Below are positions 17,262-27,900 of a DNA stretch of 50,295 nt, piece by piece; the first letter of the stretch is position 1; each line of letters starts with the position of its first letter. The stretch lies in NCBI GenBank assembly GCA_002696035.1, contig NZQV01000023.1, positions 1 to 50,295 on the forward strand, given 5' to 3'. Source of the stretch: Balneola sp. (GTDB taxonomy: Bacteria; Bacteroidota; Rhodothermia; Balneolales; Balneolaceae). Under the pieces are notes generated by a model. It did no database searches. It was not told where the DNA came from and worked only from the letters and a program-made list of their open reading frames with translations. The position numbers and the translations under genes were made by a program.

Positions 17262-18274
17262 TGCAGAGCGGTTACGTAAACATATTACCAGATACCCAGC
17301 AGCAATACACCAGAGCACGGGCTGTGGATGCTTCTTTGGGAGCATCCACAGTACCTCTTTCTACCCGCCGACAAGCGTATCCCGGTGTGGAAGGCGTGCT
17401 TTCGGCGGCCAGCAGGCTGGTTACAAAATATACCGGCGACGAACGCATTCGCTCGCTGGCCCTCAAAATTACAAGCACGATCCGCCGGCACCGGCTTACC
17501 GGTCAACCCGACCTGCGAAATATTGACGCTATTGCCTCTGCCATATACAAATGGATGGTGCGTAACGTGAATTATGTGCGCGATCCGTGGGATGTCGAGC
17601 GTATTCAGTCGCCCTTTGTTACCATTACACAACGGGCCGGAGACTGCGATGATCATGCCATTTTAGGGGCTGCCTTGCTGCAAAGCTTAGGTATTCAAAC
17701 CGGTTTCAGAATCGTATCGAGAACCGGTCGGCACTTCGATCATATCTACGCCGTCTATCACTCCCCAACAGGCTGGAAATCATTCGACACAACGGTACTG
17801 AAATACCCCGGCTATGTGTTTGACGAGCGGCTCATTAAAAAATCCAGGCACGTCACAAACCAGATGCCGGAAGGTTTGGGGCTTGATCCCATTACGCTAC
17901 TCACCACGGCTACCACAATGGCCAGTACCGGGATGACGCTTAAAAATACTTTTTCCAGCATTTTTGGAGCCAAAGATAAAGATGAGCGTCAATTGCGCGG
18001 AGCCCTGCGAGACTACCTCATGCAGCGGGGCGTGCAATCCGAGGTGATCAGTCTTTCCCAAAAAGACAATGCCACCCTCCAGCGCTACGCGCAGATTATA
18101 GATGAACTTGGTGCCCCGGCGGTTCAGCGACTGAACCGTTACGGGAAACTTTCCCCGGTTTGGGTTACTCAACAACAAGCAGCAAATAAAACCAAAAAAA
18201 TGGGGCTGTATGCCGGAATTGCCATTGGGACCCTGGTTCTGATTGGTGGCGGGTATATGCTTCTAAACAAATAG
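17261..18274 (+). CDS. Transglutaminase-like cysteine hydrolase with C-terminal membrane anchor
   Basis: The 337-residue protein has a transglutaminase-like core with catalytic triad candidates C129 (AGDCDDHA), H161 (HFDHIYA) and D176 (KSFDTTV). In bacteria this superfamily includes peptidases and amide hydrolases acting on cell-wall or protein substrates. It begins with the MQSGYV motif shared by several neighbouring small proteins and ends in a single hydrophobic segment (about 312-334, GLYAGIAIGTLVLIGGGYML), so it is probably a virion-membrane protein whose enzymatic domain faces outward or inward across the internal membrane. Possible roles are local cell-wall opening at entry or protein maturation. 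Family assignment is good; role is inferred. Confidence 0.75.
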   Translation: MQSGYVNILPDTQQQYTRARAVDASLGASTVPLSTRRQAYPGVEGVLSAASRLVTKYTGDERIRSLALKITSTIRRHRLTGQPDLRNIDAIASAIYKWMVRNVNYVRDPWDVERIQSPFVTITQRAGDCDDHAILGAALLQSLGIQTGFRIVSRTGRHFDHIYAVYHSPTGWKSFDTTVLKYPGYVFDERLIKKSRHVTNQMPEGLGLDPITLLTTATTMASTGMTLKNTFSSIFGAKDKDERQLRGALRDYLMQRGVQSEVISLSQKDNATLQRYAQIIDELGAPAVQRLNRYGKLSPVWVTQQQAANKTKKMGLYAGIAIGTLVLIGGGYMLLNK

Positions 18275-18277
18275 ACC

Positions 18278-18700
18278 ATGAGTAATAGTGGATTTATCAT
18301 TCCCTTAGAGGATACTGTAATTGGTGAGGATGACGCGGTTATTGCCATAGCCCTCAGTCCGGGACTCGGCAACTGGGAAGAAACCGACCCGTGCCGATAC
18401 GCCAATCAAAGCTGTAAAGGCAAAATGTTTGGCAAGCTGAAAAGCTGCCGCCGCCAGCGCGAGAAAAGCCAGGCGCTCTGCAAAGCGCACGAAGCATCCC
18501 TACAAAAGAAAGCCCAGTGGGAAGGCCAGCGCGAGGAAATGATGCAGGCGCTCCAAACCAATATCACGACGACCGCTCAGCATCAACAAACGGCCAATTC
18601 AACCATGAAGTCAGGCATAGCTGTGGGTGGTGTTGCCCTTACCGGAGCTATTGCCTTGGCGGTTTTAATGCTGAAACGAAAAAAGAAATCTTCTAACTAA
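18278..18700 (+). CDS. Small membrane-anchored putative virion protein, Cys-rich
   Basis: 140 residues: start MSNSGFII (variant of the shared N-terminal SGY motif), a central segment with four cysteines (PCRYANQSCKGKMFGKLKSC plus ALC), a helical stretch, then a C-terminal membrane segment (about 109-132, SGIAVGGVALTGAIALAVLM) and basic tail KRKKKSSN. Fits a minor protein of an internal viral membrane. The start is 3 bp after the preceding stop. Confidence 0.65.
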   Translation: MSNSGFIIPLEDTVIGEDDAVIAIALSPGLGNWEETDPCRYANQSCKGKMFGKLKSCRRQREKSQALCKAHEASLQKKAQWEGQREEMMQALQTNITTTAQHQQTANSTMKSGIAVGGVALTGAIALAVLMLKRKKKSSN

Positions 18701-18713
18701 GCAGGCCTTTTCC

Positions 18714-19037
18714 ATGACCAAACAACCCAGCGGATATACCAGTTTTGATCTTCTCAACCAGAAAGCGGCTACCGTTGCCCAGCCCACTCAAACCAAATTT
18801 GGCTCGGCATTAACCTCTATCAGTGACCTGCTAAAGACGGCGACCGATACCGTGGTGACCATAGACGGGGTCGTCAACAAAGGCGGTAACAAGTCTGGGG
18901 GCGGACAACCAACCGTACTTTACCCAGGTCAAGGCGCACCTTCTCCCAGCGGCTCGGGTGAGCTAATAAAGTATGCGGGCATTGCAGGCATCGCCATTGG
19001 CGGTGGCATTATTCTACTCAAAGTGCTGAAGAAGTAA
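18714..19037 (+). CDS. Small membrane-anchored putative virion protein
   Basis: 107 residues: start MTKQPSGYTSF, a Ser/Gly/Pro-rich middle, and a C-terminal hydrophobic segment (about 83-103) containing AGIAIG, followed by KVLKK. The AGIAIG core also occurs in the anchors of the proteins at 17261 and 20383. No family known. Confidence 0.65.
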   Translation: MTKQPSGYTSFDLLNQKAATVAQPTQTKFGSALTSISDLLKTATDTVVTIDGVVNKGGNKSGGGQPTVLYPGQGAPSPSGSGELIKYAGIAGIAIGGGIILLKVLKK

Positions 19038-19039
19038 GT

Positions 19040-19309
19040 ATGCAAGCCGGACGAATTTCAACATTTCTGGATGGAGGCGTTCCAGGTGGCCATGCCCCTG
19101 TGGTATTGCCTGACACGGAAGACACTTCCTACGAACAGCCGGATATTCAGGTCATAGAAATGGGCGAAGGCGAAGAGCCTGCGGCCAAAAAACTATGCCA
19201 GCGACTTCAGGAGCAGCCGATTTCACTTTCGCAGTGGATACGGGATAACCAGAACAACTTACTAATCGCGGGTGGCCTGTATGTAGGTTACCGCTTGCTT
19301 CGGAGGTAA
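19040..19309 (+). CDS. Small membrane-anchored putative virion protein
   Basis: 89 residues: MQAGRISTFLDGG start, an acidic middle (QVIEMGEGEEPAAKK) and a short C-terminal hydrophobic segment (LLIAGGLYVGYRLLRR). It lies 2 bp after the previous gene. The GGAGG ribosome site of the next gene is embedded in its last codons. Confidence 0.62.
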   Translation: MQAGRISTFLDGGVPGGHAPVVLPDTEDTSYEQPDIQVIEMGEGEEPAAKKLCQRLQEQPISLSQWIRDNQNNLLIAGGLYVGYRLLRR

Positions 19310-19310
19310 G

Positions 19311-19994
19311 ATGAACGTGCAATCAGGATATATCGACACCGGGCTCGGGCAGCTCAACCTGTCCAGCAATATCATAAGCTCCGAGGCGGTAGAACTACGC
19401 ATTATCGGGCGTAACCCCGCCTCGGGCAACCCGCCCAGCGGGGTTCCGTTTTCGCTTGACCTTGAAATTGAAACCTTCCGGAATTGGGCCAAAGTACTAT
19501 TTGTACCGTTTATGGCCAGCTGGGGGCAATGCCCCGACGCCCTTGTGGTGGTTCGCTCGGAGCAGACCGGATCGGTGTTAGGCTTCCAGCGTTTCCGAAC
19601 CTCTATGATGGACGGATGCCGCGCACAGGAACGACTCCTTTTTGACCGCTCGTTTGTACCCACCTCAGCCCATAAAGTAATCTTTGAAGTGTATCCCGTT
19701 GATGTGGAAATGAGCAGGATTTCCGCTTCTGAGCTGATCGAAAAGTCCGCACCCATTTCTCTCGACCTGGACCAGAAAACCGGCGAGCAGTCGGGGGTAT
19801 ATTCTCCTCCCACAGAGTCGTGGTACAAGATGCCCGAACTTGGACCAGGCAATACCCTTGGGGAAGTGAACACGCTACTCAAACGGGTGATCATTATATC
19901 GGTTGCTGGTGCGGGCCTTTACTTCTTAGCCCCCATGCTCCCCGGACTTCGGGCGGGCGTAAAAGCCTTAGCTCCTAAAGCAGGTGCCGAATGA
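19311..19994 (+). CDS. Putative virion protein with beta domain and C-terminal membrane anchor
   Basis: 227 residues: MNVQSGYIDTGLG start (shared motif), a beta-rich domain (about 25-150) and a C-terminal hydrophobic segment (about 187-215, RVIIISVAGAGLYFLAPMLP). It is larger than its neighbours and could be a vertex or membrane-to-capsid linker protein. The start is chosen because of GGAGG 7 bases upstream. No family recognised. Confidence 0.65.
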   Translation: MNVQSGYIDTGLGQLNLSSNIISSEAVELRIIGRNPASGNPPSGVPFSLDLEIETFRNWAKVLFVPFMASWGQCPDALVVVRSEQTGSVLGFQRFRTSMMDGCRAQERLLFDRSFVPTSAHKVIFEVYPVDVEMSRISASELIEKSAPISLDLDQKTGEQSGVYSPPTESWYKMPELGPGNTLGEVNTLLKRVIIISVAGAGLYFLAPMLPGLRAGVKALAPKAGAE

Positions 19995-20386
19995 GATCCG
20001 GCTATGTAACACATACCGGTACCGGCCTGCTTGGCATGGACGATTACCTGCAGCGTACCTCACAGAACGCTTTCAAGTTATTTGCAGGAAAACTTCAGAG
20101 CGCTACAAGCGGTCGTCGCGGCCAGCTTGCGACGATGGGACTCAATCTTGCGAACCTTACAACGGATAAAAACGGCATTAATACAGTGTACCAAGATCAT
20201 GCGAGTGTGATTGATTCCTATTTCGAGTATGTGGACTTGGTGGCGCTGTCGGAAAAACTGGGCGTGGAAGAGGCGGTCTCGACAGGCGTGTCTCGCTCGC
20301 TGATCAAAACCGGATCACTGATTCTAATTGGCATGGCCATCGGAATAGCCGGACAACGAATAGTTACACGAAAAAGAAAACAATGA
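19991..20386 (+). CDS. Small membrane-anchored putative virion protein
   Basis: 131 residues: MRSGYVTHTGTGLLG start, a helical middle, and a C-terminal membrane segment (about 102-122, GSLILIGMAIGIAGQ) with basic tail TRKRKQ. It overlaps both neighbours by 4 bp (ATGA type), indicating coupled translation through this gene series. Confidence 0.65.
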   Translation: MRSGYVTHTGTGLLGMDDYLQRTSQNAFKLFAGKLQSATSGRRGQLATMGLNLANLTTDKNGINTVYQDHASVIDSYFEYVDLVALSEKLGVEEAVSTGVSRSLIKTGSLILIGMAIGIAGQRIVTRKRKQ

Positions 20387-20694
20387 CATTAAAGAAAGGC
20401 GACTCAGGACCACAGGTACTCCGGCTGCAAGCAGGACTTCAAAAAGCGGGCTTTGCGCTCCCTCAATATGGTATTGATGGCAAGTTTGGCCCGGAAACCC
20501 AGTCGGCGGTCATGCAAGCCCAGCGCCGATTTTCACTTCCGGTAACCGGCGTAGCTGGCCCCAACTTGCTGGCCAAATTGGGTGCGACCGGTCTTCCTTC
20601 CACCCAAAATTCAGCCCTGCTAAAGAAAACAGTACTCGCTGGGATTGCCATCGGAGCGCTGTTTGTGATCGCAAAAAAAATGAGGAAACGCTGA
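20383..20694 (+). CDS. Peptidoglycan-binding protein with C-terminal membrane anchor
   Basis: 103 residues: a PG_binding_1 domain (about 3-68; LKKGDSGPQVLRLQAGLQKA, then YGIDGKFGPETQSAVMQAQR) and a C-terminal hydrophobic segment (about 82-99, VLAGIAIGALFVIAK) with MRKR tail. This domain normally targets murein hydrolases; here it is tethered directly to a membrane with no catalytic domain. It could anchor the virion membrane or entry device to the cell wall, working with the transglutaminase-like and transglycosylase proteins of the element. Confidence 0.78.
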   Translation: MTLKKGDSGPQVLRLQAGLQKAGFALPQYGIDGKFGPETQSAVMQAQRRFSLPVTGVAGPNLLAKLGATGLPSTQNSALLKKTVLAGIAIGALFVIAKKMRKR

Positions 20695-20695
20695 G

Positions 20696-21943
20696 ATGGA
20701 CACCCAGAACACCATGAGCGCCAAAGAGCTGGCGACCCTCAACATCAAAGGCATTAAAATTGCGAATCCTTATGGGGCGCTTCTTGGAGAGCCGGAGAAA
20801 AATGCGGTCATCTTTATTTGGGGCGAAAAAGGTGCCGGAAAATCCACCTTCAGTTTGGGACTTGCCAACGCTTTGGCCCAGCACGGGCGAGTGGAATACA
20901 TCCCCGCCGAAGAGCATTTCGGGAAGACCTTGGTGGATCGGGTAAAACGCCTAAACGCTACCCATTCGAACCTCAATTTCACCAAATGGAAATCCCTTAC
21001 CAGCCTCAAAGAAATTCTGCTTAAAAATGGATCGGCCTTTTGTGTGCTTGACTCCATCACGGTGATCGATGCCAACGATAAAATGACGGTTGAACTGGCC
21101 CAATGGTGCCGAGAGCAAGGCATTGGTTTCATCATGGTGGCCCATGCAACCAAAGACGGAAAGTACAAAGGCAATACCAGTATTGCCCACGAGTGCGACA
21201 TCGAAATCAAGGTCACCAAAGAGGGTCTCGCCGAAACCGAAAAGAACCGCTATCAGGTGCTCAGCTCCATTGAGGTGCCCTTCACCTCCCCCCGAAACCA
21301 TGAATATGAAGAAGTAAAATCCGCTCCCGTGAAACGAGAAAACCCTGTTGACCTGCCATTTAGCATTTCACTTAAAGAAATCGACAAGCTCCACAAACTT
21401 CGCTCGTGGAAACGGGTGAATTCCCTGCTCGGCTCGAAAATGCCATGCTACGCCAAACAGCACTCTGGGGAATCCGAACGGGCTACCCTTAGCATTCGCT
21501 ACGTGCCCGACTACTACAACAAACGCTATATCGTAGAGCTGCTGATTGACGGGGAGCTGAAAACCCAGATTTGCACCAAAGGGGCCAAAGGTGGGTTTGC
21601 TGCTTCCTGGGCCCAGCTGGTGAAAAAGCACGGCAATCTGGAAGTGCAGATCCTCGCCCAGGATCACGCGAAGAAAGTGTTGGGCGCGCGAGAATACCGG
21701 AGGCAGGAAAAGTTGCAAGGGGGCAAGCCCGATTGCCCGCCAGCAAGAAAATCCAACACCAAGAAAAAGCGAAAACCTACTCCACCCAAGAAGAAAACGG
21801 TCAAGAAAAAACCGGCAGCAAAGAAATCCAAACCGGCACCTAAGCCTACCAAGCAGGCCACTCCAAAGCCCGAAGTGGATCTGGAAGCCGCCCGAAAAAG
21901 CCAAGCCAAACTCGACGCCTTTTTAGAAAAAGTCCTTAGCTAA
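20696..21943 (+). CDS. RecA/RadA-like ATPase with histone-H1-like basic tail
   Basis: 415 residues. A RecA-type P-loop domain (about 20-210) has Walker A GEKGAGKST near 43-51, Walker B FCVLDS ending at D119-S120, and a VAHATKDGKYKGNTSIAHEC segment that resembles the L2 region of RadA/RecA. The middle region (about 235-330) is not assigned. The C-terminal ~85 residues are extremely Lys/Pro/Ala-rich, like histone H1 or phage DNA-condensing tails. It may be a recombinase or a substitute packaging/condensing motor; it does not show the FtsK-HerA-type features of PRD1/PM2 packaging ATPases. It sits between the anchored proteins and the giant fusion gene. Confidence 0.72.
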   Translation: MDTQNTMSAKELATLNIKGIKIANPYGALLGEPEKNAVIFIWGEKGAGKSTFSLGLANALAQHGRVEYIPAEEHFGKTLVDRVKRLNATHSNLNFTKWKSLTSLKEILLKNGSAFCVLDSITVIDANDKMTVELAQWCREQGIGFIMVAHATKDGKYKGNTSIAHECDIEIKVTKEGLAETEKNRYQVLSSIEVPFTSPRNHEYEEVKSAPVKRENPVDLPFSISLKEIDKLHKLRSWKRVNSLLGSKMPCYAKQHSGESERATLSIRYVPDYYNKRYIVELLIDGELKTQICTKGAKGGFAASWAQLVKKHGNLEVQILAQDHAKKVLGAREYRRQEKLQGGKPDCPPARKSNTKKKRKPTPPKKKTVKKKPAAKKSKPAPKPTKQATPKPEVDLEAARKSQAKLDAFLEKVLS

Positions 21944-21946
21944 GCC

Positions 21947-24900
21947 ATGCCCGCAGTTAAAACAAATATCGACCAGATTACCCACCTGTCCACCGGCGAC
22001 TTTGATCACTGGCTGGGCGACTGGGATGCCGACGGGATTGTCAATATTGATGATCCCAACCCGCTTACGCCGGGCGATACCGCCCCGGTTTCTGAGGCCG
22101 AACTGGCACCGCAAATCAAGGCAGTGATCCAGGCGAAAAACAACTACATCCCGGCCCTGAAAAAAGTTATGAAAGGCCTAATCGGAATGAATTTGGCACT
22201 GGTTGTAAAGGGGCGCATTAAAGAAGTGTATTCCACTCTGGGCAAACTCATTCGCAAACGGTTCCCCTTTACCGAAAAGATAACTACCAAAGCCGGAGAA
22301 AAATATACTACCGGCCTGACTGATGTGGCAGGCTGTATGGCTATTGCCGAAACACAGGCGCAGGTAGATCAGATGGTGAAACGTATCCTCTCGGGCGAGC
22401 TGGGTGAAGTCTGGGAACACGAAGACAAATATAAACATCCGGCAAATGGCTACCGCGCCCATCATATTATTCTTGTAGTAGACAAGCAGTACCCGGTCGA
22501 AATCCAGGTAAAAACCAAACGCATGTCCATGATCTCGGCGGCCTCGCACCAGCCCTATAAAGTGGGCCAGCTTAACGGAGCGTTGCTGGAAGAATTGACC
22601 CAGCTCGCGTGGAAAGCCGACCAAGGCGACACCGAATCGGCGGAAAAACTGAAGCCGTATTTGGCCGATCTGGACGCGCTGGAAACCCAGCTTACCCTTC
22701 GATCCAATCCAAGTGGAGAACTCCAGCAACTTCAGGCAGATTTTGAGCAGACCATAGGCAAACTGGCACTGGCGTTTCAGCTGGACAAGTTTCCGGCGGA
22801 GCATAAAAAGGAAGCCCTGGAGCTTTTCAGGGCACACGGGCGCATCATCGGTGTAGATTTTGACGGGGTATTTAAAAATGCCTCTACTGGGCAATCAAAG
22901 CCCGCCAATCAACCCAAGAAGAAATCAGGCCAATCAACTTTTAAGTTTAGTGACACCGAGCTTTCGGAATTTGCTCCCATCAAACTGAAGGCTTCCGAGC
23001 GTCGCAAGGCCAACGAAGCGGCTATCGCTGTACTTCAAAAAGAAGACCGGGCGATTACCTCTGGCGATCTGGACGTGCTACGCTCTTACACCGGTGCGGG
23101 TGGTTTAGGCTACACCGAATCCACCGAACAGTCCAAACGGGGACTCCTTAATGAGCATTACACCTCATACCCGGTGGTCAAACTCATCTGGGATAAGCTT
23201 CAACAAATGGGCGTTACGGGCGGTAATATTTTAGAGCCCGGTTCGGGCGTAGGTAACTTTGCGGGTTTCCTTCCCGACCGCGAAAAATTCCGCATGGTCA
23301 TGATTGAACGCTCGGCCATCAGTTCCCGCATTGCCAGTCTTTTGTACCCGATGCAGACCGTGCGCCACGAGAACTTTGCCGAGACCGACCTTTCCCTGTA
23401 TAACTTAACCGGCGTGGTTGGGAACGTGCCCTTTGGGGACCTGAAAATCCATACCTCCCGCGACCCGCTGGCACCCCTTAGCCCCCGCATTCACGACTAT
23501 TTTATCCTGAAATCCCTGGACGCATTAAAGCCCGGCGGGTTTCTGGCTGTGATCAGCTCAACCGGCTCGATGGACAAAAAAGACCCGTCCATTCGGCAGG
23601 CAATGGTACAACGCGCCCGTTTTGTCGGGGCCTACCGGTTGCCATCGACGGCGTTTAAAGATAACGCCGACACGACCGTAACGACCGATATTCTATTTTT
23701 TCAGAAGTACGGGGAGCACCAGGGAGAAATCCATCCGGAGGTGGACTCCACACTCAACCGCTTGTTTGCCCATGACGCGCTGATCGAAAGCCGCGTTTCT
23801 CATAATGGGGAAACCTACACGGCCTATTACAATCCCTACTTCAAAGAGCACCCAAGCCACGTGTTGGGCGAACATATTCAGGGGCACCACGTACAGTTTT
23901 ATTCCCGCATGGGCGTAAAAGGCGAACTTTCTGAAGGCCTCATTCAGCGCGTACTATCTGACGGACTGTCTTTTCCTTACGCGCTTCCGGTCGAGATGCC
24001 GTTGTACAACATTCCCGATGACGGCATTATGCTCGACCTTCCAAGGTCATACCATCCGGGAAATATCATTGTCCACGAGAATCATTTTTACGAGAAACAG
24101 CGACGGTTTTTCAAGCGGCTTACGCTCAAAGGCGGCTCCGGACTGGAAGCCCGCATTCGTTCGGCCTGCCAGCTTCTGGACAAGTACGATGATTATATCA
24201 CGGCGCTGGCGCAGGAAACCATTGAAAAAGACGCCCTCCGCGCTGAATTCAAGCAGCTTTTATCAGCCCACATTGAACAGTATGGGGTTCCCGATGAAGA
24301 CGAAGACATTCGCAAGGTGTTCAAGTTTGATAACCGGCTCTACAAGCTCACGACCCTTGTGAAACGAGATCCGCTAAATGGGGAACTCGTGTATGCAGAT
24401 ATCATCGACGCCGATTCCATGTTCAATCGCAACTATGTGCCTACGGTCAAAGATTCTGACGACCTGGCCGAACTGGCGATGTTCGGGCGCAGTATTGGCG
24501 AGTCCTTAGATATTGACTTCTACCAATCGGTGTACAAAGGGGGTACAGCCAGCAAAGAGGAGCTGGAACAAGCACTCGGTCATCACCCCGATTTTTACTG
24601 GAATCCGGCCACCGGAAACCACGAATTTCGCTACCAGTACCTCTCCGGTAACGTGCGCGAGAAACTGCAACTGGCCCAAGAGCACGAGCTGGAAAAGAAC
24701 ATCAAGGCACTCGGGGAAGTCGTGCCCGAATGGATCGACGTGTACAATATTACCGTGGACCCGCAGCACGTGTTCACCTACCTGCCTGCCAAAGCCATTG
24801 AAGAGTGGATTGCTGGTGAAATGAACTACGATAAGGTAGAAATCGGCCTGGTCAAAGATAAGGCCGATCTGGGCAACCGGTTCTACATGAAACTCCGAAA

Positions 24901-27900
24901 ATGGGGTCGCTATGTGGGTACGGGCGATGAGACCCCGGACGACACCAACCTCGGCTGGGGCGAAACGCCGTTCACCAAGATCATTACCTCTTACATTCAG
25001 GACAGCACGTTTCCGCTTAAGTTCTATGATGAGGACGATACCTTGATGCCGTCCATGACGCTAAAAGAAGCCCAGTCCATGAAAGGCGAACGTGGCCAGA
25101 TGCTTATCGAACGGGCGCGAAAAATACAGCGCCAAAACAACAACCGGATGCTCACGCACGTGCCCAAAAAGTTCAACAACTGGGTGCGCACCAAAGCTTC
25201 ATCCGAAGTCCGGAGCCTGATCGAAACCGCCTACAACCAGACTTACAACGCGGTGATCAATCCGCCGTTTGACGGGCGCACGCTTCGGGTTCGCGGCATG
25301 AGCGACACCTTCTACGGGGTGAAAGACTTTACCGTGTACAAGCACAACCGCGCTATTGCCGAAAAGCTGGTATGGAATGGCAAAGGTGCCAATTGCCATG
25401 ACGTGGGAGCGGGAAAAACGCTGGCCTCCATTATTACTTCCCAAGTGCTCCTCCAGCAGGGAGCCGCCCGAAAACCGATGTTTGTGGTGCCCGGCAAAGT
25501 GCAGGAAAAATGGGTAGAAGAATACCTAATGCTCTTTCCTGACGCCAACGTCCTCAACATGAAAATGGCGGGTGGCGACAAACACAAAGAACTTACGATG
25601 GCCCAGCTGTACAACTGGGATGCTATTTTTATCGCCGACCACGCCTTTAAATCATTGCCATTGTCTCCGGCGGAGCAGGCTCGGATTTACCAAGAGCGCA
25701 TCGACTACTTCAACCAGATGCTGGAGAATTTCGAGGATCTGCTTGAGGAAGACGAGGCTATCTCGAAAGCAGCCAAGACCTCCATGATGAAACGCATGGA
25801 AAAACAGATGGAAGAATGGGAAACCAAGCTCCGCAATGTAGCGCATTCCAAACGTCTTGAAACCGATATTTTCTTTGACGAGCTGGGCGTGGACTGCCTG
25901 TTCTTTGACGAGGCGCATTTCTACAAAAACGCCCTTGGCTCTGCTAAAGCCGCCAAGATGGGAATCTCGGCCAACAAGCCTTCCCAGCGCGCCGAAGACG
26001 CCCTGCAAAAAACGCGATGGCTGTTCAGCAAAGTGGGCTATAAAAACGTGTTTGTGCTCACGGCAACCCCCGTAGTGAATTCCCCCGTGGAAGTGTGGCA
26101 CATGCTCAACTTGTGCGCCCCGGATCTGCTGGCCAAATACGAAATTGAAAACCTCGACAACTTCATTAATCTATTTGTCCGGGAAGAAGAAAAGATCGTC
26201 AAAAAGACCAACGGGGAATACCGCTCCGAGCGTGTAGTGGCCGGGTACTACAACCTACCTGAAATGCGCAAGATTATTGACGAGGTGATGGACATCAAGA
26301 GCTACGATCAACTCATCGGGTTCTACAAAGAGTTCCCCGACTACATTCAGGATGAAAACGGGAAGGTTATTAAAGGCAAAGACGGCAGGCCTAAAGTATT
26401 GGAGCCGAAATTCAAGCGCCCCAAGGCCAGTACCCACAACGTGATTATTGAACCCAGTGAGCTGCATAAGCTGCTTTTTGATGACATTATCCTCCGGGCC
26501 AACGAGGTCATTGCCTGCATGAAAGACCGGCAGTGTGAGACCCGCGACAACTTCCTGGTAATCACCGGCGACGGCAGCAAGATTGCGACCGACCTGCGGG
26601 TGTACGAAAAGGATTTTGAAGGCATCGACCGATCCTACCTAAAACTTGGGGCAATGGTGGAAAACGTGGCCGCTTCCTACGTAGCCCGTTCCAATCCGGC
26701 TCCCGAAATGGTTCCCGAAGACGTGTATGGTGACTATTTTCACCGGCCAGGAAAAGGTCAGGTGCCAATCACTCCTCCACACCTGCGCCAGAACCCAACC
26801 CATATTGAAGTCATCACCAGCAAGGGCGTGGTAAAGGAAAAAAGCGGCTACTGGGTGGTCTGGGATGAGAAAAAAGAAGTGTATGAGCCCTTGCATATAC
26901 TGAAGGCAAAAAAACCTGAACACACCTGGAGTGAAGGTATCTTTGGTAGCGAAAAAGAAGCTACCGAACGCGCCGAGAAGCTCAATAACGAGTGGGAACA
27001 GATTAAAGCCCGTCGATCTAATCCGGACAGCCCCGCCATTCGCAACCAGATTATTTTCTGCGACTGGATCAGCCTTCATCAGTCTCAGGGAGGAAGTTTC
27101 CACCAGCTCATCAAATCCGAGCTGGTCAAAGCCGGAATCCCCAAAGAGCAGATTGCGATCATCAACGGGTCCATCATTGGAACGAGCAAAAACGGGGATG
27201 ACTACTCCGTCAGTAGCAAAGACGACAAAGAAGTGCTTAAGAAAGAAGTGCAGGATGATTTTAACCAGGGTAAGTACCGGGTGGTGATTGGCAACCAATC
27301 CATTGCCGAGGGGATGAACCTTCAGAAGTGGACGACCGATATGCACCATATGGACGTACCCTACACCCCTTCGCAAATCCAGCAGCGCAATGGTCGTGGG
27401 CTTCGTCAGGGGAACCAGTACCCCGAAGTTCAAATTCATTACTACCTGATGCAGGATTCTTTTGATCAGTACCGCCTGGAACTGGTCTCTAAAAAACAGA
27501 GCTGGATTGATGACCTGTTCTTTGGGACTGGCCGAGAAGTCTCCACCGGGGGCGACTCGGAGTCGCTGGAATACGAGCAAATGGTTGCCGCTACCAACTC
27601 CGATCCGCGGGTTAAACAGTTCTTTGAGGCTTTAGCGCAAAAGAATGTGCTTGATGACCGAATTGACAATTTGGAATCTGAAGTGCAACGACTCGAAGCC
27701 AGCCAAACACAGGCGACCACCGATATCCAGAGCAAACAGGATCGCATGAAAAGCGTGGTAGAGCGGGAAACAGCCCTACAAAACTCGAAGCTCCCCGAAA
27801 GTGCGGATCTTGCCCTAAAGGAGAACCTGTTTGAGGCGCAGTACGGGTGGAACGGCGAGCCGTACCAACTCGATATCCAATTGAGCTCAGACTCCAAACG

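Noticed and set aside
26639-27580. 313-codon minus-strand ORF and other long ORFs opposite the giant fusion gene
   Set aside because: They are antisense shadows of a GC-rich coding frame; the plus-strand frame carries clear helicase motifs throughout.
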